A stretch of DNA of 64,000 bases from Gammaproteobacteria bacterium (GTDB lineage: Bacteria; Pseudomonadota; Gammaproteobacteria; Enterobacterales; Kangiellaceae), in the NCBI GenBank assembly GCA_013373375.1, contig JABXHY010000009.1, forward strand, positions 62,001 through 126,000, given 5' to 3'. The position numbers and the translations under genes were made by a program. The first letter of the stretch is position 1; the number at the start of each line of letters is the position of its first letter. The notes beneath the pieces are model-generated. The model ran no database searches, had not been told where the DNA came from, and worked only from the letters and a program-made list of their open reading frames with translations. This document shows positions 1 to 9,184 of the stretch, in pieces.

Positions 1-791
1 AAGCCGATTACGTAGTCATTGTACCGCTCATCTCTTTGATCAACGATGGTCATTAGCTCGTGACTAGTGGTTTTAACCCAAGCGGTGACAGAAAAATCAC
101 TAATACCAATGTGCAACTTCTTGTTTTCATCCAGCTCGATATAATCCTTCTCTCCATCAAGGCAAAACGCTCTCGACTCAGTAGGATGCTTGATTTTAAA
201 TTGAGACTGGACCATTACTCCCAGATCATCGACAGGAAAAGGGGCCCTTTCGGATTTCGACATGATATAAACCACTAATACTGCCAACACTATTGTTACC
301 GAGATAGAAAATATGACAGCCCGATTAGTAGTTGCTTTACTTACTTTAATTTGATCGAGGTCGTTTGCTAACACCTCTTTGGTTTGTACTTTGTCTGCGA
401 CTCTTTGATCAACACTCAAATTCTCTGCCTGGGCTTGCTCCAGCATTGAGCCTTTGAGCTCATCACAATGAATTTCATTTTCGATCGAAATCAGGTGTTC
501 TTGTAAGAGGTAACCGTGCTTAGGTACCGTAACAATACAACGTTCACCATCGTCAGTTACACCTAAAAATCTTCTCAGGAGTGATATGTTACGGGTTATA
601 GAACCCTCACTTACTATTCTTCCCTGCCAAACCCTATCAATAATTTCATCCCGACTGACGACAGTACCAGCTCTCTCGACCAGTAATTGCAACAAATCAG
701 AAACAAGTGGCTCCAGCTTCGTTATTGAACCGCCATCATCCAGAATATACAGGTCGTACTTAAAGACTTTCCCATTTATTTCAACACTCAT
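1..791 (-). CDS. Membrane-anchored winged-helix regulator with LamG-like periplasmic domain (3' end off the window)
   Basis: The frame is open from an ATG at 789-791 to the window edge, so about 263 N-terminal residues are seen and the C-terminus is missing. Residues about 5-95 form a Trans_reg_C/OmpR-type winged helix, including VSRDEIIDRVWQGR and the terminal VPKHGYLL hairpin. A hydrophobic helix follows at about residues 156-177 (VIFSISVTIVLAVLVVYIM). The residues after it resemble the start of a Laminin G_3/concanavalin-like domain (FCLDGEKDYIEL, then FSVTAWVKT). This is the CadC/ToxR plan: cytoplasmic DNA binding, one membrane span and a periplasmic sensor. LamG domains usually bind glycans or proteins, so sensing an extracellular carbohydrate is an inference. 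It is oriented like the secreted lectin-domain genes that follow and probably controls genes nearby or beyond the window edge. Confidence 0.8.
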   Translation of the reverse strand, partial: MSVEINGKVFKYDLYILDDGGSITKLEPLVSDLLQLLVERAGTVVSRDEIIDRVWQGRIVSEGSITRNISLLRRFLGVTDDGERCIVTVPKHGYLLQEHLISIENEIHCDELKGSMLEQAQAENLSVDQRVADKVQTKEVLANDLDQIKVSKATTNRAVIFSISVTIVLAVLVVYIMSKSERAPFPVDDLGVMVQSQFKIKHPTESRAFCLDGEKDYIELDENKKLHIGISDFSVTAWVKTTSHELMTIVDQRDERYNDYVIG

Positions 792-1157
792 ATATGAGCT
801 CACTAAAGATATCCCTTACCACTCTCTAATTTTACCGGAATCGACTGGGATATCATAAGACTACAAGATGTAAATATTGCGGTTGTAAATAGTAAGCAGC
901 TACACTAGTTAACTAACAGAGAAGCTACACAAGTTTTTAATTAAGAATTAAATAGCATTTATATTTTTCTATTAAAAAAATACCTACACTGTTTACAAAT
1001 ACACCGTAGAAAACCTTGCTTTGAAATATAGATACCATAAATAACGCGAGGTTTTTATGCGATGGTTAATAACCGTTATTATTAATAATTACTCTTGTCT
1101 ATTTTAGAATTATGACTATTTTCAAACAGTAATCTATCTTTTACGAACATTACTAAA
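792..1157. other. AT-rich intergenic stretch, no gene seen
   Basis: About 366 bases lie between the start of the regulator gene and the amidotransferase fragment. The sequence is AT-rich with scattered stop codons in all frames. The octamer agctacac occurs twice near 897 and 923. It probably contains the regulator's promoter, but I cannot point to a convincing -35/-10 pair. No RNA gene is apparent. Confidence 0.5.
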
Positions 1158-1352
1158 TTATTGTCCTCGCACGGCTCTCGCAAAGCACCTAAAAATGGCT
1201 CTATGGGCAGATAGATAAGGAAGATATTCCGGATGCCACTGAACGCCTACAATAAATTTTTCCTTATGTTCTATTGCTTGCACAAAGCCGTCGGCATCGC
1301 CGGCCGAGACTAGCATATCTTTACCAATACGTTTCATTACTTGGTTGTTCAA
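1158..1352 (-). pseudogene. Fragment of a class I glutamine amidotransferase (peptidase C26) gene
   Basis: This frame encodes only the last 64 or so residues of a gamma-glutamyl-GABA-hydrolase-like protein. It retains the VGVQWHPEY motif with the catalytic His and Glu but has no N-terminal half and no catalytic Cys. It begins directly after an in-frame stop codon (TAG at 1353-1355), with only a TTG as a possible start. It closely matches residues about 160-224 of the intact protein encoded at 12277-12951. By eye about 19 of 180 bases differ, and bases 1180-1229 are identical to 12302-12351. Similarity fades near 1165 on one side and 1365 on the other. It is a relic or partial duplication and cannot work as an amidase alone. 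Confidence 0.85.
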
Positions 1353-1495
1353 CTATTAATGGGAAAATGTTTAGGCGAAACAAACACAGACAGCTGAATC
1401 TATTCCTTTATATTAGCTTAAAAAAACTAATGAAAAAATATTTTCTAGTAACCTTAAACATCCCTGTTCGATAGATTTATGTTTGTGGAACAGAT

Positions 1496-2953
1496 TTATT
1501 CGTAACTAAAATAATTGTGATACCACCACCGGGCTTTATATATTTCTGCATTCTTTAACTCTCGAGTTCCTACATTATTTTTAGTCGAGTAAATAGCATT
1601 ATTTGATTTAGCGACAATGATTTCTTGGGTATATGGGTTAAAACTAAGCCCTTTCGGATTTTTGAATGTTTTGTTATCTTTCGCCCATTCGATCACCTTC
1701 CATTCATGCGATCTCGTATCAAAGCGAAGTATCCCGCTGTAGCCCGCTAATATTAAATAGCGCCGTCCGTTTGCAATCATTGGGCTTCCACCATGCCCAG
1801 TTCCTACTTTAAAGCCTGGTATATCCACGGGGAATGTCTTCTTGAGTCGCTTTAGTTTTGGCGTACCGTCAGAAAAAACAACACGATAAGCTTTTAGAGC
1901 ATTTTCATTACTGCTGCCCCATGCCCATAGAACCTTTTGCTCAGCGTCCCAATGGACACTGTGCACACCAGCATGCTTAATGACACTACCGGAAATACGG
2001 CCTCTATTATTCTTACGAATATCATACAGCTCAAGATAACTTTTAGAACCTCTCGCATTAGCCACGACTAGATAACCGTTTTTCAGTGGAATATATTCAA
2101 CATCATGCGGTGATGTGCTTGACGTTCTCGTCCAGAATATGTTTCTTTTAGAGTTAAAGTCATACATTGCCAGCGCATCACCACCGTTTCCAGTAACAAC
2201 AAGGTGAATCTTATCATTATGAATTACGCGCTTAACGTCGTTAATTGAGTTGCTACCCCGCCAAATCTTCTTGTAAGCGGCTCTTTCAGATTTGGGTACA
2301 CCTTTCGTGCTCTTGAGATTCTTCGACCATAGACGGTTGCCTTGATCGTTCCAGTCTCGCTCACGCTTGCTGGTTCCACCTTTAAATATAATCAGTTCGA
2401 GCCGATTCCGTTCAGGAACCATAATTCCACCGTCAAACTCTGTTTCTATTTCGCTATTCAGCTTAATAGACCAGTTCTTAGTTTGCTCGCTTCCCAAACT
2501 GACAACCCCTTCATCCCATACTTTAAGATGTTCGGATTGAAAATTCGGCGATGACGTTTGCCAAAGGATGTTACCGGTATTGGATCGAAGAATAAGATTT
2601 CCAGTTTCATCTAATACCAAACTCGAAACTGTAGCTTGATCGCTATTTTCGAATATTAGACGCTCTTGCTTACGATCCTTAAATAGCAAGTTTCCTTGAT
2701 CGTCCAGATGCAAATAGTACTCGCCATTTTTACTTTTCAAATATTGTCCAGGCTCCAGTCTTTGGCCAACTAAAAGTCGGTCTCCAAAGCTGAGCTGATA
2801 TTTGTCACCACTTACACTTTGGTCAAATATCTTTAAATTTATTTGATTAGCGCTTTCCGCACATAGGACCGACACCAATGAAAAAGCCGATGCGAATACG
2901 CCGTATTTTATTGGTTTGGCTATTGAACCAAACATATCAGTTAGTTTTTTCAT
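1496..2953 (-). CDS. Secreted protein with bulb-type lectin domain and C-terminal propeller-like region
   Basis: This 485-residue protein has an N-terminal hydrophobic segment (about residues 17-32, ending in CAESA) that looks like an export signal. Residues about 47-165 form a B_lectin (mannose-binding lectin) domain, with DDQGNLLF and DETGNLIL repeats and a NILWQTSS strand. The full Q-D-N-V-Y mannose-binding signature is not intact here. Residues about 215-485 are a repeat-rich, Trp/Gly-rich region that looks like a beta-propeller of a DUF6528-like kind; this assignment is from memory and tentative. The start is well supported by AGGAGAAG seven bases upstream of ATG. It is a neighbour on the same strand of the huge lectin-containing protein at 3707-9184, so the two may act on the same surface or polysaccharide. 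No catalytic motif was recognised. Confidence 0.75.
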   Translation of the reverse strand: MKKLTDMFGSIAKPIKYGVFASAFSLVSVLCAESANQINLKIFDQSVSGDKYQLSFGDRLLVGQRLEPGQYLKSKNGEYYLHLDDQGNLLFKDRKQERLIFENSDQATVSSLVLDETGNLILRSNTGNILWQTSSPNFQSEHLKVWDEGVVSLGSEQTKNWSIKLNSEIETEFDGGIMVPERNRLELIIFKGGTSKRERDWNDQGNRLWSKNLKSTKGVPKSERAAYKKIWRGSNSINDVKRVIHNDKIHLVVTGNGGDALAMYDFNSKRNIFWTRTSSTSPHDVEYIPLKNGYLVVANARGSKSYLELYDIRKNNRGRISGSVIKHAGVHSVHWDAEQKVLWAWGSSNENALKAYRVVFSDGTPKLKRLKKTFPVDIPGFKVGTGHGGSPMIANGRRYLILAGYSGILRFDTRSHEWKVIEWAKDNKTFKNPKGLSFNPYTQEIIVAKSNNAIYSTKNNVGTRELKNAEIYKARWWYHNYFSYE

Positions 2954-3127
2954 ATCAAGCTTCTCCTAATTCAATCTGTCCTACCATAGTTTTTTTGAGA
3001 ATAGATATTCATTGATGATTACTTTTCGATAATAACGAACTCTCAGAGTAAGTGAGATGTCTGACTATTACCCCGAGATGATTTCATATCACACTACAAT
3101 GGTGCGAATCGAAATACCGAAAGTTAT

Positions 3128-3622
3128 TCAGTCAAGTTTGAAATCATTACACTTGCGATCAGTTTTTCGACTATCAGCAACTTGAATTCGGTTATTCTTA
3201 ACCGTCAGGCAAGTTTCCTGACCAGAATTAGGAAAAATAGGACCTCCATTTTTTCGGTCGACGCTATCTTTTAACGGTCCTTTACCACCATAATCGCCGC
3301 CATGAAAGTTCTCACCTTTACTTGAACATCGACATATATCGCCTGTTTTATTGCCTTTTTCCGGGCAGTTTAAAAATTTATTACCGTATTGAAGCTTACG
3401 AGTTTTTCGCTTCCACGAGCGCTTCCCTTCTTTTACGACTGGCTTTTTTCCGTCGCAAGCAACAGGCTTCCATTGACCGCCCTTTTTAACATACAGTTGT
3501 TTTGCATCTGCGCTGTTTAAAGAAAATGAAAAAAGTAATACGAAAAAGACCGGCGCTGTATTAAAAAATTTAGACACTAACTTGCCTGATCGCTTTGTAT
3601 TACAATATTTTCGATATGACAT
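3128..3622 (-). CDS. Small basic, cysteine-containing secreted protein of unknown function
   Basis: The 164-residue product has a basic N-terminus and a hydrophobic stretch (about residues 23-37), then SADAK, a plausible signal peptidase site. The mature part is rich in Lys and Gly and contains six cysteines (VAC, LNC, CRC, ETC, RKC), enough for three disulfides. I recognise no family. The start is supported by an excellent ribosome-binding site (AAGGAGATAG) upstream of the ATG. It lies between two secreted lectin-domain genes on the same strand and may be co-expressed with them. It could be a small effector, matrix component or binding protein; none of these can be supported further from sequence alone. 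Confidence 0.7.
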   Translation of the reverse strand: MSYRKYCNTKRSGKLVSKFFNTAPVFFVLLFSFSLNSADAKQLYVKKGGQWKPVACDGKKPVVKEGKRSWKRKTRKLQYGNKFLNCPEKGNKTGDICRCSSKGENFHGGDYGGKGPLKDSVDRKNGGPIFPNSGQETCLTVKNNRIQVADSRKTDRKCNDFKLD

Positions 3623-3672
3623 TTTTCTATCTCCTTGTTTGATTTTTCAAATTATTTATTCGAATAAAACGC

Positions 3673-3696
3673 CGTCAATAAAAAGCTCTATTGACG
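3673..3696 (-). terminator. Probable intrinsic terminator after the 1825-aa gene
   Basis: An 8-bp perfect stem (CGTCAATA/TATTGACG) with an 8-base loop lies just beyond the stop codon of the large gene. On the minus strand it is followed by GCGTTTTATT. The T run is short, so termination may be partial and allow read-through into the small secreted protein gene. Confidence 0.55.
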
Positions 3697-3706
3697 ACGA
3701 TTCAAG

Positions 3707-6700
3707 TTAGTTTCGAATTCGATCCCAACGCCCACGTGGCCAAGTATCTTCAGCCCAGTCAATCAAATTATTAATGGTTGACTCTGGTACACCAATATCA
3801 CGGAAGTATGGAATCACTCGGAAAGTATTACGCCCTTGCTTGGCACCACCACTGAATGGCGAATTGCAGCTGCCATTACATGGGCCAATATCAATACTGT
3901 CACGACTTTGAACGACAGAGTTTTGGTTGGCCTGTGCCCAGTCTTTAGGTGTCGCGTTCTGCGCATCCTCGGTTAAATCCTCGATAGAAGCTTGTACCAA
4001 TCTTCGGAATAACGGCTGACCAACACCCCTGTTTAAGCTACTGTTTGCACGTTTATCACTAAAGAAGAAATAAGGCTGTGCGGTACGCAGATCTAAGCCT
4101 TCCTCTTCACCATAGGAGCCATTGGTTTGTAGCTGTCGCATTTTTATCATGGTCGCCCAGAACCTGAATGACTGACTCTCTTTAGACTGACTGTGTAAAT
4201 TCCTGATCCACGGCAAGGTATAAGCGAAATGGCTTGGCATATTATTTTTATCGCGGTAACCGGGATTCAACAAAAGATTAAGGTGGTACCACGCTGTGTT
4301 TTCGTAGGTCCCGACAACATCATCCTGCGTAACAAACTTTTTCGAGTTATGGCCAATAAAGTGGGCCGCACGATCGAACAAAGTTCTTCCGTCGACTACC
4401 CAACCTCGAGATTCGCTGGCGTTAATACACCGCCCACCCGAGCAAACAGAATTTCCTTCTTTTTTCGATTCGGTTTCCAAATCATTCGAATGAATAATCT
4501 CCCACATTTTCACCGAGCTCCAACCTGCCAGTCCCCTCTTAGTCCATTCAACAGGCTCAATTTGATTTCGGTTCAAACGACGATCACAATTACCACTCAG
4601 ACTTGGTGTTGGTAAGCGTAGATTTCCTAATATATCTCCATTCAAGGAACGTGTTCGCCAAGCTTTACTTTTGCCGTTAGCGAAGCAATCTGCTCCCTTA
4701 GCAATCCATAAATTTAGTTTTTCGGTTAGGGCTCCCAGAGTTTTGGGCGTAGGATTTTCTTCCGCATCTTCATACAACTTATCGTAAAAAGGCTTACCAA
4801 CCGAGCGTCCTTTTTCATCGGAACGAACAGCGGACGAGTTAGTTTTGAGTGCATCATCGGGATGGATAGGCGGTAGCCATTGATTCCATTCAGGCAAAGC
4901 AATCGCTATTGGTAACTCTCGGAAGTTAAGAGTGGAGTAACGATCAACAACACTTCGAACAGAAGACATTGAATCGCCTTCTGGTAATAAATATTGCTCC
5001 ATATCGGCATCTTTCTCTAGAACAGAGCGAAGACCCGCACCTGCAGCCCACTCGTATGCAGGTAAACTGTCTAATCCAGAACCCGGTTGGTATGGTGGAT
5101 TCCATGGTTTAGCCTGTTTTACTATCGGCAAATTTAAGCTGCGAATGTAAGAAGCAATCAGTTTACCTTGCCGCTCACTTAAGCGGTGAAACTTGGATCG
5201 TTCGATAATAGAGTGATTAGAGAAGTTAAAGTATTTTAAGTCTCTCCCGTCTGAGGCATGACAACCAGAACACGAAGCTCGTATCTGTCCATCTCCCGAG
5301 CCATCGATGGCATCGACCAATGGATCATACAAAACGTTATTAGCAAACCATAATTCCCGACCTTCTCGAATCTCCTCAGCACTATTGAAGGGAGGCGTCC
5401 AAGCTTCAGGGTTATCGTAATTGAAATCACTTTTCGAAAAAACTTTACTCGCTAAATTGCCATTTTTCAAAAAATTGAAGTTCAATATTCGAAAGCCAAT
5501 ACTCGGTGCTGCTGCATCTTTATGCTCAAAGGTTAATGTGTTTTCACCTCTCACTAAGCCATCAATGGGTACCGTCAGGTAAACCGTACGCATGGCACCA
5601 CCGATACCACCATACTTTTCCTCTGCGCGTACAAAATTGATGCTTTGATTACCGACCGGGCGGTTACCACCGGTGTAACGTTTTAACTTTATGGACGAAC
5701 CGTTATTAATTCGGACCGTTGCTTTTACTTTACTCGCATCACTATCCAGCGCTCGATCTTCATAACCACAAGAATTACATTCCAGATACAGATGAGTAAT
5801 ATTTGAGGGTTCATCGATGCTAAACGACACTGACTTTTGAGTACCGGCTTCACCTAGCACCTCAATCGGTAAAGGAATTCCATTCGGGTTATTCGTTCCG
5901 CCATCGCCTTCAAATAATCCGACTTCTTTACACAGTTGCTGCCATTCTTCAAAGCTACGATCTAAATAATCGGCCGGATTGGACAACTTAAAGTTAAGAA
6001 AGCCTATCGGTCCACTAAAACCTGAAGACTTAATGAGGCGCAAGTAAGGCTTTAGATCATAACGACTCTCATCAAGAGAAAGAATATTGGTATTGTTATT
6101 GGCACCCGAAACTGTCATTGCAACAATCCGGTCTTTCACTTGATTTATACTCTCTGATAATTGCCCGCCTTTACCGGCATTGAGTTCGTGAGTTAAATTG
6201 AACGCAATTCCTAGATTAGGATGATTGATTTTTTCAGCTAATTGATAGACTTCGGTTGCCGTTTCCATCATATTGTTTTCATGAGGATACAACACCAGCT
6301 TTACATTTTTCGAAGTCGCATAATCAAGAATTTGACGAACAAAATTTTCCAGTTGTGACCGGCTTACGTTACCGCGATCATCGCGAAACCAAACCCATAA
6401 CTGCCCTTCTTTTCCTGCAAGCTGATCGATAGCGGCTCTGTGATCAGCGTCGTTAAAACCATACTCTCCAAATCGATGCGACATAAAGGCAGCGACGACA
6501 GAAAATTGGTCGCCCAACTGTTCGCTGAATTGTTGGTATTCCGCCAATCGTTTTAATGATGCCTTACCACGGGCCTCAACCGTTATTCCTGAATAACCGA
6601 GATCAGTTAACAAACCAACTGCTTTCGCTGCGGATAAATTCTCTAAACCACCAAAACTATAGGGATAGATCGCCCGTGGCTTCTGATTGCTGTCACCATT

Positions 6701-9184
6701 CACAACGACGGTTCGAAGAACCTCTGGTGCTGAGTTACCAGCCGTATCTCGCACACGATAAATTAATGTGTAGTTTCCAGGAACATTTGTGTCGACATTG
6801 CCACTTACAGTTATCTTATCACTGATATCGCCGTCGATATTATCGGTTGCTTGCGCACCCGGATCACTGAAGACAGAGCCTTGTTCAATAGTTAATTTTG
6901 CAGCACCGATTAGACTAATAACAGGAGGTGTCGTATCACCAGGTGATTGGCGATCCTTGTATTCGATCGTCAATATTGCTGCTTTATTCTGGTCACCATC
7001 ATAAGACTCAGCTGTACGCTTACCATTACCATCGATAATGAACACCATGTCATTACCCGCTCGCCAACCATTACGACTAACGATCTCTTGAACGATCGTT
7101 CGGATATCAGGTGTTCGTTGCTTCCGACCTGACTGACCTTCTCGCTTCCAGCCTGGAGGATTCCAGGAAACACTAGCATTTGTTGTTGTGCGGTTTGAAA
7201 TATTGTTTGTTTCACTTCGAAATCGAGGGGCGTTATTAATATCTTCACCGCGGATAACTAAGCTTGTTTCGCGCTCTTGAGTTTCATCGGCAGTAAACTG
7301 GATTTTTGCTGTTAAAATCTCTGCGCTATTCGGAATATTAAGATCAGTAAAACGTAGTCCGATTACCTGCTCATCTTTATCTTTAACAATGTCGAGATCC
7401 GAGCTGTCCAGTTTAACGCTACCATTGGCTCGCTCTTCAGCATCGTCATCACTATCGCTAATTCGGCGCTCCAAGGTTTTTGTTTCACCATCTGTTGGTG
7501 GAGTGCCTGACGATGACCACACTTCATTATCGCCATTACGCATAACCAAAGTGCCATCATTTTTAATAACTAACCGAGTTGAATTTACTCCGCCAGTGCC
7601 ACTTGACCAAACCGCTTGATTGCCAGCATAAATAACCAGGTTGCCGTCTGATTGATAAACCAGACGGTCCGCTCCAGAGCCCACTGTATTGGAACTCCAA
7701 ATGGCCTGACCTTGTTGATTGTAAATCACCAAGTTGCCGTCTTGCTGCATCACCAAACGGTATTCACCGTTGTTAGAAATAATACTGTTACCTGCATGAA
7801 GTGATTCTCCAGGTTGTAAACTATTACTCTCGCCTGGATTTTCACCGCCGTCAGAACTTTTTTGAATGGTAAAGTTGTCTCTCACTTTTCCTCGTGAGTT
7901 TAAATATTTCATATCCAATCGATCACCATTTACATCGATGACCACCGAACCTAATTCGCTGAGCGCCATAAACATTGCAGGATGATTACCAACTCGCGAT
8001 GTTTTTCCCGATGCACCGGCAACGCTGTAAACCGTACCCGAGTTACTGGAAAAGGGTTCTTTAATATAAGCGCCATCACCATTAACTCGTCCATTACCAT
8101 CGTCAATTTGATGCTGAGAGCTAAAAGTTCTTGAGCGTCCGTAATGACCATCAATCAGGTAGCTCCGCTCATAAGAATGACTATGTCCAGATAACACCAG
8201 GTCGACGCCGTACTGTTCTAAAATTGGCAACGCATTTTCACGCATATCAAACGAGCGGTTTTCACTGGAATCGTCAGTATCGTGTGAACCTTTGGAATAG
8301 GGAGGATGATGAAAAAATGCAATTATCCATTTTTGATTGGTGCTGGCCAGATCGTTACGCAGCCAACTAAGCATCGCACCATTTTTTGCACGGTTCGAAT
8401 CATATGAGTCTAAGCTGACAAAATGAATATTGCCGTAATCAAAAGAATAATAGGCTTCGGTTCCTGAAGCGACACCGCCTGCTTCAGCATTTCTCGGAAA
8501 ATCAAATATCTTGTAATAAGGCCCACTTAAATTATCAGAATTGGCGGAATGCCCATCATGGTTACCTAGAGTCGACCAAAGTGTTGTTCGTTTTAGCAAG
8601 TCTTCATAAACATTGAATACTGCACGTTGATATTCAGAGTCGGTACCGTCGTTATAGGCGTTATCACCCAGCATTAACCATAGGTCAGTATTTTCCTGAC
8701 CAGGATAGTCAAGGTAGGCATTATAAACTGCACGTTGATCACTATTGGCCGTACCCGCGTCACCAATCACCCATATTCGTGTCGGCGTCTCTGAGCCCTC
8801 TTGAGGGGAAGACTTAAAGCGATAAGCACGACTTCCACCCTCAACTGGCCCTGAGCTGCGACCGACAGAATAGTAGTAAGTGGTCGCTGGCGATAAACCA
8901 GTAAGTGTAACTCGATGATTGCGTGTGTCATTTGCGACTACCGCTTGCTTATCAAGATCATTAGGTGACGTACCATATCTGACTACAGAGTCACTGCGAT
9001 TGTCCGTTCGCCACACCACTGTAATTTCATTGGGCGTTGCTGTTTGTAAGTACGGCCCTCTGGTAACTTCGAGCGCTAACGCCAAACTGGATATTTGAAT
9101 CAGAGCTAAGAAAGCAAAGATCTGAGTTCCTAATTTTTTACTTAAAATCCTACTATTTATACTGATAATCCTACTCACTATCAC
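3707..9184 (-). CDS. Giant secreted chimera: purple-acid-phosphatase-like, B-lectin, Ig-like, TIM-barrel and c-type haem segments
   Basis: This 1825-residue product has a signal peptide or anchor at residues about 20-38. Residues 39-125 form the FN3-like N-domain of purple acid phosphatases. Residues 135-440 carry the metallophosphoesterase motifs GDAG (141), GDN (173), GNHD (207), HHPP (292) and GHSHSYER (333). A B_lectin domain spans about 455-560, with two intact Q-x-D-x-N-x-V-x-Y sites and a third, degenerate one. A domain of unknown class spans 565-745. A DUF5011/HYR-like Ig domain spans 750-830. A sugar-phosphate isomerase/epimerase-like TIM barrel spans 836-1095, and a beta-rich linker 1100-1240. 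A cytochrome-c-like region with CSGCH at 1305-1309 leads into about 450 C-terminal residues that I cannot assign. The GTG start has AGGAGGG upstream. It probably hydrolyses a phosphomonoester outside the cytoplasm; the redox role is inferred only from the haem motif. Confidence 0.82.
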   Translation of the reverse strand: MIVSRIISINSRILSKKLGTQIFAFLALIQISSLALALEVTRGPYLQTATPNEITVVWRTDNRSDSVVRYGTSPNDLDKQAVVANDTRNHRVTLTGLSPATTYYYSVGRSSGPVEGGSRAYRFKSSPQEGSETPTRIWVIGDAGTANSDQRAVYNAYLDYPGQENTDLWLMLGDNAYNDGTDSEYQRAVFNVYEDLLKRTTLWSTLGNHDGHSANSDNLSGPYYKIFDFPRNAEAGGVASGTEAYYSFDYGNIHFVSLDSYDSNRAKNGAMLSWLRNDLASTNQKWIIAFFHHPPYSKGSHDTDDSSENRSFDMRENALPILEQYGVDLVLSGHSHSYERSYLIDGHYGRSRTFSSQHQIDDGNGRVNGDGAYIKEPFSSNSGTVYSVAGASGKTSRVGNHPAMFMALSELGSVVIDVNGDRLDMKYLNSRGKVRDNFTIQKSSDGGENPGESNSLQPGESLHAGNSIISNNGEYRLVMQQDGNLVIYNQQGQAIWSSNTVGSGADRLVYQSDGNLVIYAGNQAVWSSGTGGVNSTRLVIKNDGTLVMRNGDNEVWSSSGTPPTDGETKTLERRISDSDDDAEERANGSVKLDSSDLDIVKDKDEQVIGLRFTDLNIPNSAEILTAKIQFTADETQERETSLVIRGEDINNAPRFRSETNNISNRTTTNASVSWNPPGWKREGQSGRKQRTPDIRTIVQEIVSRNGWRAGNDMVFIIDGNGKRTAESYDGDQNKAAILTIEYKDRQSPGDTTPPVISLIGAAKLTIEQGSVFSDPGAQATDNIDGDISDKITVSGNVDTNVPGNYTLIYRVRDTAGNSAPEVLRTVVVNGDSNQKPRAIYPYSFGGLENLSAAKAVGLLTDLGYSGITVEARGKASLKRLAEYQQFSEQLGDQFSVVAAFMSHRFGEYGFNDADHRAAIDQLAGKEGQLWVWFRDDRGNVSRSQLENFVRQILDYATSKNVKLVLYPHENNMMETATEVYQLAEKINHPNLGIAFNLTHELNAGKGGQLSESINQVKDRIVAMTVSGANNNTNILSLDESRYDLKPYLRLIKSSGFSGPIGFLNFKLSNPADYLDRSFEEWQQLCKEVGLFEGDGGTNNPNGIPLPIEVLGEAGTQKSVSFSIDEPSNITHLYLECNSCGYEDRALDSDASKVKATVRINNGSSIKLKRYTGGNRPVGNQSINFVRAEEKYGGIGGAMRTVYLTVPIDGLVRGENTLTFEHKDAAAPSIGFRILNFNFLKNGNLASKVFSKSDFNYDNPEAWTPPFNSAEEIREGRELWFANNVLYDPLVDAIDGSGDGQIRASCSGCHASDGRDLKYFNFSNHSIIERSKFHRLSERQGKLIASYIRSLNLPIVKQAKPWNPPYQPGSGLDSLPAYEWAAGAGLRSVLEKDADMEQYLLPEGDSMSSVRSVVDRYSTLNFRELPIAIALPEWNQWLPPIHPDDALKTNSSAVRSDEKGRSVGKPFYDKLYEDAEENPTPKTLGALTEKLNLWIAKGADCFANGKSKAWRTRSLNGDILGNLRLPTPSLSGNCDRRLNRNQIEPVEWTKRGLAGWSSVKMWEIIHSNDLETESKKEGNSVCSGGRCINASESRGWVVDGRTLFDRAAHFIGHNSKKFVTQDDVVGTYENTAWYHLNLLLNPGYRDKNNMPSHFAYTLPWIRNLHSQSKESQSFRFWATMIKMRQLQTNGSYGEEEGLDLRTAQPYFFFSDKRANSSLNRGVGQPLFRRLVQASIEDLTEDAQNATPKDWAQANQNSVVQSRDSIDIGPCNGSCNSPFSGGAKQGRNTFRVIPYFRDIGVPESTINNLIDWAEDTWPRGRWDRIRN

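Noticed and set aside
1274-1474. Plus-strand reading frame opposite the amidotransferase fragment
   Set aside because: It is antisense to a clear coding relic, has no ribosome-binding site and shows no protein-like pattern.
4229-8370. Several long antisense frames inside the 1825-aa gene (for example 4229-4615, 6556-6825)
   Set aside because: They mirror the coding gene in other frames; domain motifs and the ribosome-binding site support only the minus-strand gene.
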